A program made the translations under genes and the position numbers. A stretch of 28,358 nucleotides of DNA. It comes from RGIG6178 sp045612885 (GTDB lineage Bacteria > Bacillota_I > Bacilli_A > RFN20 > DUOF01). The DNA lies in NCBI GenBank assembly GCA_045612885.1, contig JAZKZZ010000031.1:1-28358 (forward strand), given 5' to 3'. Numbering within the stretch: the stretch's first letter is position 1; each line of letters starts with the position of its first letter. The notes below the pieces were generated by a model. The model was not told where the DNA came from and did no database searches. It worked only from the letters and a program-made list of their open reading frames with translations. Of the stretch, positions 21,205 to 28,249 are shown one piece after another.

Positions 21205-21532
21205 ATTTGAGTGTATTTTTACAGTAGTAGATGGTGGATATAGTGATATTGTAGTAGAAGCTGCAAATAAAGCAGGTGCCAAAGGTGCTACTATTATCAA
21301 TGCGCGTGGTAGTGTAACGAATGAACCAAACAAATTCTTTAAATTAAATATTCAACCTGATAAACAAATAGTGATGATTTTATCAAAAGAAAGTGAAACC
21401 AAAGAAATAGTAGAAGCAATTTCTAAAGCTGCAGGAATGAATACTAAGTCACATGCATTATCATTTGTATTACCTGTTGAAGAAGCCATAGGTATGGCAC
21501 AAATATTCAAAACTGATGAAACTAGCGAATAA
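21197..21532 (+). CDS. P-II family regulator, second copy
   Basis: A 111-aa protein that is clearly P-II-like: FECIFTVVDGGYSDIVVEAA, then the hallmark GAKGATIINARGS (a GATxxxxRG motif), NIQPDKQIVMILSKES and a C-terminal VEEAIGM. P-II proteins sense ATP/ADP and 2-oxoglutarate or related signals and bind to a transporter through the T-loop. The Tyr used for uridylylation in GlnB is not obvious, so it may sense only small molecules. ATG 21197 is preferred over GTG 21194 because AAGGAGG (21181-21187) is then 9 bases away. It overlaps the preceding gene by 8 bases and ends in a terminator at 21519-21546. Confidence 0.85.
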   Translation: MNKFECIFTVVDGGYSDIVVEAANKAGAKGATIINARGSVTNEPNKFFKLNIQPDKQIVMILSKESETKEIVEAISKAAGMNTKSHALSFVLPVEEAIGMAQIFKTDETSE

Positions 21533-21546
21533 TTGCTAGTTTTTTT
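21519..21546 (+). terminator. Intrinsic terminator of the DUF1538/P-II operon
   Basis: AAACTAGC (21519-21526), 8-base loop, GCTAGTTT (21535-21542), followed by T to 21546. The left arm and loop contain the last codons and the stop of the P-II gene. Confidence 0.9.
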
Positions 21547-21586
21547 ATTAAAAAACTATCTAATTACTTAGAATTTATTGATCTGA

Positions 21587-21595
21587 TGTTATAAT
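21587..21595 (+). promoter_or_regulatory. Extended -10 promoter of ezrA
   Basis: TGT-TATAAT (TATAAT 21590-21595) is an extended -10; the -35 is poor. The transcript would start near 21602, which favours translation from ATG 21617 over ATG 21602. Confidence 0.6.
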
Positions 21596-21616
21596 AAGGT
21601 TATGGATGGTGGTAGT

Positions 21617-23269
21617 ATGTTGTTTTTTGGTAAGGGAAAAGTTAGCAAGCAAATTAATGAATTGAAAACTAGATTTAATAATTTGAAAATGAATAATCTA
21701 GATTCAAATATGGAAAAATTAAAGCTAATTAGTGATAACAATGAAGAATACAATGAATTGTATACTGCAATCGAAGCTAACTATAACAGCTTAGTGAATG
21801 ATTATTATTTGGACATTGAGGAAAACATTAATGCTTTAGAGAGTACTATGAATGTTATGGATATAAAGTTAGTTAAAGTTGAAATTAAGAAGATAAGTGA
21901 TAAGGTTGATAGTGCTGAATATGAGAAAAATGAAATTATAAAACAAATTAATGATATGTTTGCGCCTGAGAAAAGCATAAGAGAAGAACTTACACCATTA
22001 AAAGAAAATTACAGGGAATTAGTAAATTTATTTAATATTCATCAAGCTGAATTAGACGAATGTGCTATATTATTTGATGATGCAATAAAAGATATGGATA
22101 AATATATTAATCAAATTGATGAGCGATTAATCTCAGGAGAATATAAAGAGGCTAAAGCAATATTAGTGAAATTCAAAGAAACTTTAAATGAATACTCTAT
22201 TCATATTCAAAATATGCCTGAGATAGTTAGTTTCACTCTAAAAATATTACCAACTAGATACAACAATGCTTTAGAAACATATGAACAAATGAAAAAAGAA
22301 GGATATGTATTATTCTCTATCAAGATGAATACATATCAAGATGAAATTGATTCATTATTTGATCATATAAAACAAGGATTTTATGAATTAAGATATAATG
22401 AGGTTAAAAATCAAATTAGAGAACTAGTTTTAAAAATTAATGAGATAAATGTAAAGTTAGAAAATGAAAAAACTTCAAAGGAAAACTTTGACGATAATAA
22501 TGATAAAGTCTATGCTTATATAGATGAAATCAATAAGAAATTTTTAAAAGCTAAAAGAGACTTTTATTCAGTTAATGGTGTGTATCTAGTGGATAAGAGT
22601 AGAGAAGATGAATTAATATTTATTGAAAATGAATTACATGCACTAAGTAGAATTAAAATGGAACTTGAAACATATATTCATTCACCTACAAAATATCCAT
22701 ATTCAACACTTAATGCTAAACTAATGGAATTAAAAGATTTTTCTGAGTCTATTGATGCAAAGGTATATGGATTCCAAAACTATATTTATTCGTTAAAAGA
22801 AGATAGTCAATATGCGTATAAGTATGTTAATGATGCTTCAGTAGCTATTACATACTATCATAATGTTTTGGCTTCATTTAATCATAAAGTATTATCATAT
22901 ATGTATAAAGATAGATATGAAGAATTATGTGATTTGATAGATATTATTAGTAAAGAATTGGTTACAAAGCCTATTTATGTAGAGAAAATCAATCAAGAAT
23001 TAAGTATCTTTAAGACAAGAGCAACATCATTATTAGAAGAGATGAAGGAAAGTGTAAAATTATATAATAATGCTAGTAATATAATTGTTTATACTAATAA
23101 GTATAGAAGTAGTTTTAGTGTTGTAAATGATGTTTTAAATAGAGCTCAAATTCATTTTGATAATGGAGAGTTTGAATTTGCTATTGATAGTGTTAGTGAA
23201 ATATTGCAACAAGTTCATCCTCAAGCATATGCAGAAATGGTGAAATATAAGGAAGAGAATAATGAATAA
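21617..23269 (+). CDS. ezrA: Septation ring formation regulator EzrA, apparently without membrane anchor
   Basis: EzrA restrains FtsZ ring assembly and coordinates division with the cell wall in Firmicutes. The protein (550 aa; usual EzrA about 560-575) is almost wholly helical with spectrin-like coiled coils. The C-terminal NKYRSSFSVVNDVLNRAQIH, then FDNGEFEFAIDSVSEILQQV, is the conserved EzrA tail (NRYRS...A...F..G.Y..AL). EzrA normally starts with a transmembrane helix; here the N-terminus MLFFGKGKVSKQINELKTRF has none. ATG 21617 is used, with GGTGGT before it; ATG 21602 is too close to the predicted transcript start. It overlaps the desulfurase gene by 8 bases, the same order as ezrA-nifZ in Bacillus. 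Confidence 0.85.
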   Translation: MLFFGKGKVSKQINELKTRFNNLKMNNLDSNMEKLKLISDNNEEYNELYTAIEANYNSLVNDYYLDIEENINALESTMNVMDIKLVKVEIKKISDKVDSAEYEKNEIIKQINDMFAPEKSIREELTPLKENYRELVNLFNIHQAELDECAILFDDAIKDMDKYINQIDERLISGEYKEAKAILVKFKETLNEYSIHIQNMPEIVSFTLKILPTRYNNALETYEQMKKEGYVLFSIKMNTYQDEIDSLFDHIKQGFYELRYNEVKNQIRELVLKINEINVKLENEKTSKENFDDNNDKVYAYIDEINKKFLKAKRDFYSVNGVYLVDKSREDELIFIENELHALSRIKMELETYIHSPTKYPYSTLNAKLMELKDFSESIDAKVYGFQNYIYSLKEDSQYAYKYVNDASVAITYYHNVLASFNHKVLSYMYKDRYEELCDLIDIISKELVTKPIYVEKINQELSIFKTRATSLLEEMKESVKLYNNASNIIVYTNKYRSSFSVVNDVLNRAQIHFDNGEFEFAIDSVSEILQQVHPQAYAEMVKYKEENNE

Positions 23270-24401
23270 TATATATTTGGATTTTGCTGCTACTACAAGT
23301 GTTAGAAAAGAAGTATTAGAGGCATATAAGAAATTATTAGATTTAAATTATGCTAATAGTGATTCTATTCATAAATTAGGTAGTGAAGCAGCCAGATATT
23401 TAACTCATGCACGAAAGCAAGTTAGTGAATTGTTGCATGTGAAAGAAAAAGAAATTATTTTTACAAGTGGATCTACAGAAGCAAACAATATAGCTATTAA
23501 AAGTGTAGCTATTGCATATATGTCTAGAGGTAAACATATTATCACTAGTAGCATTGAACATCCTTCTGTTTTGGAGTCTTGCAAGTGGTTAGAAGATAAC
23601 TTAGGATTTGAAGTAACTTACTTGCCTGTTAATAAAGAGGGAAAAGTAGATTTGGAGTCTTTAAAGAATGTTTTAAGAAAAGATACTATTTTAGTTAGTA
23701 TAATGGCAATTAATAATGAACTTGGAAGTATTAATGATATATATACTTTATCTAAATATGTAAAAGAGAACTCAATTGCTGTTTTTCATAGTGATGCTAC
23801 TCAAGCAATTGCTAAAGAAAATATAGATTATACATATGTCGATATATATAATTTTTCTAGTCATAAAATATATGGTTTAAAGGGAAGTGGAGTCTTAGTT
23901 AAAAAAGATAAAATACGAATCGTTCCTTTAATCAGCGGTGGTCAACAAGAATTTAATTATCGTGGGGGCACTAGTAATTGGCATAATCATGTAATGACTA
24001 GTAAAGCATTACGTTTGTCTTTAGAAAATTATAGTAAAGAACATAGTCATGTAAAAGAAATTAATAGATATTGTCTTGATAAATTAAAAGAGGAATTTAA
24101 TGAGAAACTTCTTGTTAATAGTCCTAGTGATGCTAGTCCATATATACTAAATTTTGCTATCAAAAATAAGCGTGGGGAAATTATAGTTAATGCTTTAAGT
24201 GAATTAGGAATATACATATCAAGTAAGAGTGCTTGTTCATCTTATAGTAAAGATTATTCAAAAAGTGTATATGAATTAACTCATGATGAATTTATAAGTA
24301 AAAATAGTCTTAGAGTATCTTTTTCGTATTTGACTAGTAAAGAGGAAATTGATATATTTATTAAGGAATTAAAAAGAGTTGTTGATGGGATAAAAGGATA
24401 A
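23262..24401 (+). CDS. Cysteine desulfurase (NifS/IscS class, NifZ-like)
   Basis: PLP enzyme that takes sulfur from L-Cys as a protein persulfide for thiolation or Fe-S assembly (379 aa, normal size). The start YLDFAATTSVRKEVLEAY is typical. FTSGSTEANN binds PLP phosphate, FHSDATQAI contains the pyridine-contacting Asp, SSHK carries the PLP Lys202, and SKSACSS contains the catalytic Cys325. RGGTSNW matches the class motif RxGTxN. In Bacillus the gene after ezrA is nifZ, which feeds ThiI for 4-thiouridine in tRNA. Here thiI is not adjacent, so the acceptor is open. It is coupled to ezrA by an 8-base overlap. Confidence 0.94.
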   Translation: MNNIYLDFAATTSVRKEVLEAYKKLLDLNYANSDSIHKLGSEAARYLTHARKQVSELLHVKEKEIIFTSGSTEANNIAIKSVAIAYMSRGKHIITSSIEHPSVLESCKWLEDNLGFEVTYLPVNKEGKVDLESLKNVLRKDTILVSIMAINNELGSINDIYTLSKYVKENSIAVFHSDATQAIAKENIDYTYVDIYNFSSHKIYGLKGSGVLVKKDKIRIVPLISGGQQEFNYRGGTSNWHNHVMTSKALRLSLENYSKEHSHVKEINRYCLDKLKEEFNEKLLVNSPSDASPYILNFAIKNKRGEIIVNALSELGIYISSKSACSSYSKDYSKSVYELTHDEFISKNSLRVSFSYLTSKEEIDIFIKELKRVVDGIKG

Positions 24402-24409
24402 CTCTTTTT
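24371..24409 (+). terminator. Terminator-like hairpin after the desulfurase gene
   Basis: AAAAAGAGTT (24371-24380) and AACTCTTTTT (24400-24409) are perfectly complementary with a 19-base loop and are followed by G-TTTT. The stop codon is at the right arm. rimM begins 19 bases later without an obvious promoter, so some read-through is likely. Confidence 0.6.
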
Positions 24410-24427
24410 GTTTTAGGAGGTTAAATA

Positions 24428-24934
24428 ATGGAAAAATTAATTATTGGTAAAATTATTAATACTAGAGGTTTAACAGGTGAATTAAAAATAGATAATAAAT
24501 CCAGTTTTGTAAAAGAGAGATTTAAAATAGGAAATATTATATATTTAAGTAATGATGAAATCAATTTTACTAGTTTTAAGATAACTCATTTTAATTTTAC
24601 TAAAGGGTTTGTATATCTTACTTTAGAGGGAATAAACTCTATTGAAGAAGCGAACAAATATCGTGATTATATCGTATATTGTTCTAGTGAAGAATTAAAT
24701 GAAACAAAAGATATATACCATTTTTTGACACTTAAAGACATGAGAGTTATATATAGAGGTAAAGAGATTGGTAAAATAGTAGATATTGAGAATAATACTA
24801 GACAAGATTTAATCAGAATCGATACTGGTAATAAGACATTCTTAATACCATTTATGGATAACTTTATAGTGAATATAGATGTAGATAATAAAGTTATAGA
24901 AGTTGATAATATAGGTGTTTTATATGAAGATTAA
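24428..24934 (+). CDS. rimM: Ribosome maturation factor RimM
   Basis: Helps late assembly of the 30S head near S19 (168 aa, normal). The N-terminal beta-barrel shows IGKIINTRGLTGELKI, the typical G-x-I-x-x-x-x-G-x-x-G-x-x-x-V start. EGINSIEEANKYRDYIVY is the usual linker, and the C-terminal PRC-like barrel starts near residue 95 (YHFLTLKDMRVIYRGKEIG) with FLIPFMDNFIVNID near the end. SD TTAGGAGG at 24414-24421 (in TTTTAGGAGGTTAAATAATG). It overlaps trmD, the usual order, but rpsP and rplS, which commonly flank this pair, are not adjacent. Confidence 0.92.
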   Translation: MEKLIIGKIINTRGLTGELKIDNKSSFVKERFKIGNIIYLSNDEINFTSFKITHFNFTKGFVYLTLEGINSIEEANKYRDYIVYCSSEELNETKDIYHFLTLKDMRVIYRGKEIGKIVDIENNTRQDLIRIDTGNKTFLIPFMDNFIVNIDVDNKVIEVDNIGVLYED

Positions 24935-25667
24935 GTATTTAACTTTATATCCTGATTTTTACAATGATTTTAAATCCACTTCAATTGTCAGAAAAGCTTT
25001 AGATAAAAATATAATTAGTATTGATACCATAGATTTAAAAAAGTATGTAAAGAGTAAAAGAGTAGATGCAAAGATTATAAGCGGAGGAAAAGGAAATCTT
25101 ATTAGATATGATGTCGCACATGACGCTTTAAGTGATATAAAGGGTAACAATAGTAAAGTTATATTAGTTACTCCTAAAGGAAAGACTTTTAATCAAAAGA
25201 TTGCCTATGAATTATCTAAAGAAGAAGAGCTAATCTTTATTTGTCCTCATTTTGAAGGGATTGATGAAAGAATAGTAGAAGAAGTAGATTATTGTTTATC
25301 TATTGGCGATTATATTTTAACTGGAGGAGAGTTAGCTAGTCAGGTTATTAGTGATTCTGTTATAAGACTAATTGAAGGAGTAATAAATAAAGAATCATTA
25401 AAAGAAGAAACATTTAATAATGATTTATTGGAGTATAGTCAATATGCATTACCTAGGGATTACAATGGTAAAAAAGTGCCAGAAATATATTTTAGTGGTA
25501 ATCATAAAGCAATAGAGGATTATAAGTTAAAACAAAGTTTACTTTTAACTAAAAAGAATAGACCTGATTTATATAAAAAACACAAATTGAGTGATCATGA
25601 AAAAGATGTACTAAAAAAATGCGATAAAAAATGGGAAAAAGAGATTATAGATAAGTCAAAAAAGTAG
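24924..25667 (+). CDS. trmD: tRNA (guanine-37-N1)-methyltransferase TrmD
   Basis: Uses S-adenosylmethionine to methylate G37 of tRNAs reading codons that begin with C, which limits frameshifting. The SPOUT knot is visible as FEGIDERIVEEVDYCLSIGD, then YILTGGELAS. The RNA-binding C-terminal part has LLEYSQYALP, VPEIYFSGNHKAIEDYK and KKNRPDLY, all typical. Odd: the glycine-rich loop, usually GGGxGMVM, reads SGGKGNLIRYDVAHDA. ATG 24924 (247 aa) is preferred to GTG 24915 because the AGGTG before it then serves as SD. It overlaps rimM by 11 bases. A terminator at 25658-25687 overlaps the stop. Confidence 0.94.
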   Translation: MKIKYLTLYPDFYNDFKSTSIVRKALDKNIISIDTIDLKKYVKSKRVDAKIISGGKGNLIRYDVAHDALSDIKGNNSKVILVTPKGKTFNQKIAYELSKEEELIFICPHFEGIDERIVEEVDYCLSIGDYILTGGELASQVISDSVIRLIEGVINKESLKEETFNNDLLEYSQYALPRDYNGKKVPEIYFSGNHKAIEDYKLKQSLLLTKKNRPDLYKKHKLSDHEKDVLKKCDKKWEKEIIDKSKK

Positions 25668-25687
25668 CAAATATTGCTATTTTTTTT
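25658..25687 (+). terminator. Intrinsic terminator of rimM-trmD
   Basis: AAAAAAGTAGCAA (25658-25670), loop ATA, TTGCTATTTTTTT (25674-25686) with one G-T pair, T run to 25687. The left arm carries the trmD stop. Confidence 0.87.
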
Positions 25688-25800
25688 GATTTTATAAAAA
25701 AGTGTTCAAGATACTAGCATTTCTTTTAAATATAGTTAATAATTTAATTATCGATATATTACTATCCATATAGTTGTAATGCGTAGTTAGGAGGTTCAGT

Positions 25801-26679
25801 ATGGATAAGAGCAAAGGAAGTTTAACAATTAAATTTTCAGGAAAGGAAAGTTTGGATTTAAGCGTTTTATCAAAATTATGTTCATGTTTGTTAAACGTTT
25901 TAAATAAAGTTAGTTTAAGTACTACTAATAAAAAGAATGATTATAATGTAAGTTATAATAATGGTGATGGATTTAGTTTGATAATTACTCAAGAAACGAC
26001 TTCAGAAGACACTATTATAGATAATAATGTTAATGTGTTTAGTACATTGATAGATGCTTTATCTATTCGTCGTTTCATTGCAAAAACAGGTTCATTTACG
26101 TTTAATGTTGAAGATGATACATGTACTATTAATAACACATTAGAAACAGAAGATTTTAATCTTCCAAGTTATAATATTTATGTTAGTGATAATGTTATTG
26201 AAGATAGTTTAGCTAAATTAAGTTCTATTATTTTATCTAAGAAAAATAGTTTTCAAACTATTTATAAAAATGGAATCTTAGAAAAGAGAATTAATTATAG
26301 TAAAGAAGATTTAGAGAATACTTCTAAAAAGATTAATTTAGAAAATATTGTATGTAGTAAGGAAGAATATAGATCACTTATGTCATTGCAAGTTGAACAA
26401 CTAGATTTAATTGGCGGAGGAACTTGGAAGTTTAGAGATGTTACTAACTTTAAAGGTCAACCTTTTAAAGCGAAGATTAAAGATAGAGAATTCACAAAGA
26501 ATTTGAAAACGGGTAATGTCATTCTTGGCTATGGTTTAATTTTAAAAGGTGATGTTAAAACTACTGTAGTTAAAGATAGACATGGGAAAGTAATACCTAA
26601 TAAATCTACTTATATTATCGAAAAAGTTTATGATGTATTATATGGAGAACAAGCAGATTCAATCAATTTAGAAATTTAG
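25801..26679 (+). CDS. Hypothetical protein, 292 aa
   Basis: A soluble protein without signal peptide or membrane segment; I do not recognise its family. The first 120 residues look mixed alpha/beta (GSLTIKFSGKESLDLSVLSK, LSKLCSCLLNVLNKVSL). The middle contains many Asn/Thr/Asp turns (ETTSEDTIIDNNVNVFSTLI, DDTCTINNTLETEDFNLPSY). The C-terminal 100 residues are beta-rich with GGGTWKFRDVTNFKGQPFKA, TGNVILGYGLILKGDVKTT and a RHGKVI segment, suggesting a compact RNA- or nucleotide-binding-like domain, though no motif proves it. SD TTAGGAGG before ATG 25801. It is a single gene between two terminators, with no convincing promoter in the preceding 110 bases. Confidence 0.75.
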   Translation: MDKSKGSLTIKFSGKESLDLSVLSKLCSCLLNVLNKVSLSTTNKKNDYNVSYNNGDGFSLIITQETTSEDTIIDNNVNVFSTLIDALSIRRFIAKTGSFTFNVEDDTCTINNTLETEDFNLPSYNIYVSDNVIEDSLAKLSSIILSKKNSFQTIYKNGILEKRINYSKEDLENTSKKINLENIVCSKEEYRSLMSLQVEQLDLIGGGTWKFRDVTNFKGQPFKAKIKDREFTKNLKTGNVILGYGLILKGDVKTTVVKDRHGKVIPNKSTYIIEKVYDVLYGEQADSINLEI

Positions 26680-26703
26680 AGTCCCGTAGGGCTCTTTTTT
26701 TTA
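26678..26703 (+). terminator. Intrinsic terminator after the 25801 gene
   Basis: AGAG-T-CCC (26678-26685), loop GTA, GGGCTCT (26689-26695), with one bulged T in the left arm, then an unbroken T run to 26702. The left arm overlaps the stop codon. Confidence 0.82.
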
Positions 26704-26732
26704 TTGAAAAACCAGTTAGTTGGATATATAAT
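26704..26732 (+). promoter_or_regulatory. Consensus sigma-A promoter of the 26749 gene
   Basis: -35 TTGAAA (26704-26709), 17 bases, -10 TATAAT (26727-26732). The transcript would start near 26739, about 10 bases before the ATG. The TTG of this -35 is in frame with the gene and should not be read as its start. Confidence 0.88.
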
Positions 26733-26748
26733 ATTTGTGGTGATTAAA

Positions 26749-27138
26749 ATGGAAAAAGAAAATGAAAAAATATTGCAAGCAATATCTACTAGAAATAATA
26801 TAAATATGGAACAAGTAAAAAGATTATTAAGTGATAATGTATATTTAAAAGAAACATATAAAAATGATGTTATCTTAGTGGAGAAGACTGCTTTTACTCT
26901 AGAAGAGATGAAAAAAGAAAATGAAAAAAGATTAAATGATTATAAATTCCTTATGAGTTTATATGATAGTGATGAGTTGTTTGCTTATTTTAAGAGTGCT
27001 AAGAGTATAGAAAAATATTTGAATTTATATATTGATTATATATATGAGAATGTTCCAGTTAAACATATGGTGGTAATTAATATACCACATGTTGAGATGC
27101 CCTCTATTGCCAAATTAGCAAAAAGAAGTCGTAAATAG
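26749..27138 (+). CDS. Hypothetical helical protein, 129 aa
   Basis: ATG 26749 with GTGGTGA (26738-26744) and a consensus promoter just upstream. The protein is charged and helical: MEKENEKILQAISTRNNI, VKRLLSDNVYLKETYK, FTLEEMKKENEKRLNDYKFL. It ends in a segment KHMVVINIPHVEMPSIAKL and a basic tail AKRSRK. No membrane segment or known domain is recognised. It is a single-gene unit; only a weak AGTAT-ATAA-ATACT hairpin without T run follows. Function unknown. Confidence 0.72.
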   Translation: MEKENEKILQAISTRNNINMEQVKRLLSDNVYLKETYKNDVILVEKTAFTLEEMKKENEKRLNDYKFLMSLYDSDELFAYFKSAKSIEKYLNLYIDYIYENVPVKHMVVINIPHVEMPSIAKLAKRSRK

Positions 27139-27160
27139 TATATAAATACTAGGATTTATT

Positions 27161-27190
27161 TTGATATTATTACATCTAATTAGTTATACT
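27161..27190 (+). promoter_or_regulatory. Promoter of the 27223 membrane protein gene
   Basis: -35 TTGATA (27161-27166), 18 bases, -10 TATACT (27185-27190). The SD TTTGGAGGA (27209-27217) follows. Confidence 0.65.
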
Positions 27191-27222
27191 ATAAATGTAA
27201 TAATCAATTTGGAGGATTTTTT

Positions 27223-27675
27223 ATGAAAAAAGAAACAAAAGAAATAATCAAAAAGTTTGCATTTATATTCTCACCAGTGTTTACGCTTATTATGTATGTT
27301 ATTCCATACGTAGCATATTATCATTATAGTTATAAAACTATTAATACTATGAAAAATGCCAGCTATTTTAATTTATTGCAAAGTGATATAGGAGTATTTA
27401 CCAAGGTGCTTCTATGGGCATCATTGGTTTGTGTAGTTGCTTCTTTAGTGATTTATATTGCTAGTGCAGTAATCAAGAAAAAAGAAAAACTACTAGTTAA
27501 TATTGCCTCTATTACTCTAGTAGCTTCTACTGGTGCATTATTCTTGTTTAGTTTTATTAAAACGAGTGTAGGAGAAAATGTTCGTATATGGGCAGACTTT
27601 ATGACTTTTCCATATGCAGCATTGTTAATATATAATGTTACTTGTCTAATTTTAAATTTTAAAAAGTCTAAATAA
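27223..27675 (+). CDS. Four-helix membrane protein, unknown
   Basis: A 150-aa protein with four hydrophobic segments at about 12-32, 61-84, 93-111 and 125-145, joined by short loops, and a Lys-rich N-terminus and C-terminus (KKETKEIIKK, NFKKSK), so both ends should be cytoplasmic. GGAGG before ATG 27223. No family is recognised. It ends convergently with the chrA-type gene with an 8-base overlap; its terminator (27707-27752) lies within that gene. Confidence 0.78.
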   Translation: MKKETKEIIKKFAFIFSPVFTLIMYVIPYVAYYHYSYKTINTMKNASYFNLLQSDIGVFTKVLLWASLVCVVASLVIYIASAVIKKKEKLLVNIASITLVASTGALFLFSFIKTSVGENVRIWADFMTFPYAALLIYNVTCLILNFKKSK

Positions 27676-28249
27676 GTGTTGTTAGGTAAGATATACAACC
27701 ACATATAAAGGAGAAACCGATTATTAGAAATGGTGAGGGTTTCTTCTTTTTTATTAGATAATAAACTATTGTCAAAATAGATATAAGTATAAATGTAACT
27801 AGAGTTAATAAATTAACACTAAAATCAGTTTTAATACTATTGAAAGAAGAAATATTAAATAAATTAAGTCCTGCTATTTTGATGGTAGAAGAAAGAATTA
27901 ATCCTAAGATTAATGGCGTAGCAAATTTTAAAAATGTTTTAAAAAACTTTGTTTCTTTTACTTTATTGATAAAGATTGCAATAAATAGCATGATTATAAA
28001 AGAAGGTAGAGCTACAGATAATGTGGCTAGCATAGCTCCTAATATGCCATATTGATCATATCCAATGAAAGTAGCAATATTAATTGCAAATGGGCCAGGA
28101 GTAGATTCAGATATAGCAATGAAATCAGATAGTTCATATTGTGAGATTCCAAATTGTTCTACTTCTTCGCTAATAAGAGGAATCATAGCATATCCTCCAC
28201 CAAAAGTAAGTAAACCTATTTTAAAGAAAGTAAAAAATAATTTAATCAT
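27668..28249 (-). CDS. Chromate transporter family (CHR) half-protein
   Basis: A 193-aa integral membrane protein. The N-terminal FKIGLLTFGGGYAMIPLISE is the diagnostic CHR motif; SESTPGPFAINIATFIGY, the second conserved block (TPGP), follows. About six membrane segments are seen. Short CHR proteins of this size work as pairs of homologous halves; the remainder of a second gene lies upstream on the same strand. CHR proteins are linked to chromate efflux, but in low-GC gut-type bacteria the real substrate is often unknown. SD AAAAAGGAGGT before the ATG. The start overlaps the upstream gene by 8 bases, and the 3' end overlaps the convergent gene by 8 bases. Confidence 0.9.
   Translation of the reverse strand: MIKLFFTFFKIGLLTFGGGYAMIPLISEEVEQFGISQYELSDFIAISESTPGPFAINIATFIGYDQYGILGAMLATLSVALPSFIIMLFIAIFINKVKETKFFKTFLKFATPLILGLILSSTIKIAGLNLFNISSFNSIKTDFSVNLLTLVTFILISILTIVYYLIKKKKPSPFLIIGFSFICGCISYLTTLI
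27707..27752 (+). terminator. Probable terminator of the 27223 gene, inside the opposing chrA-type gene
   Basis: AAAGGAGAAACC (27707-27718) pairs with GGTTTCTTCTTT (27738-27749), 12 bp with one G-T pair and a 19-base loop, followed by TTT to 27752. Confidence 0.68.

Noticed and set aside
25688..25800. Promoter for the 25801 gene
   Set aside because: Several TATA-like stretches occur in AT-rich sequence, but no -35/-10 pair with 16-18 spacing was convincing.
27453..27704. Minus-strand 83-codon frame overlapping the 27223 gene
   Set aside because: It overlaps a well-supported four-helix membrane protein gene with promoter and SD; no independent support.
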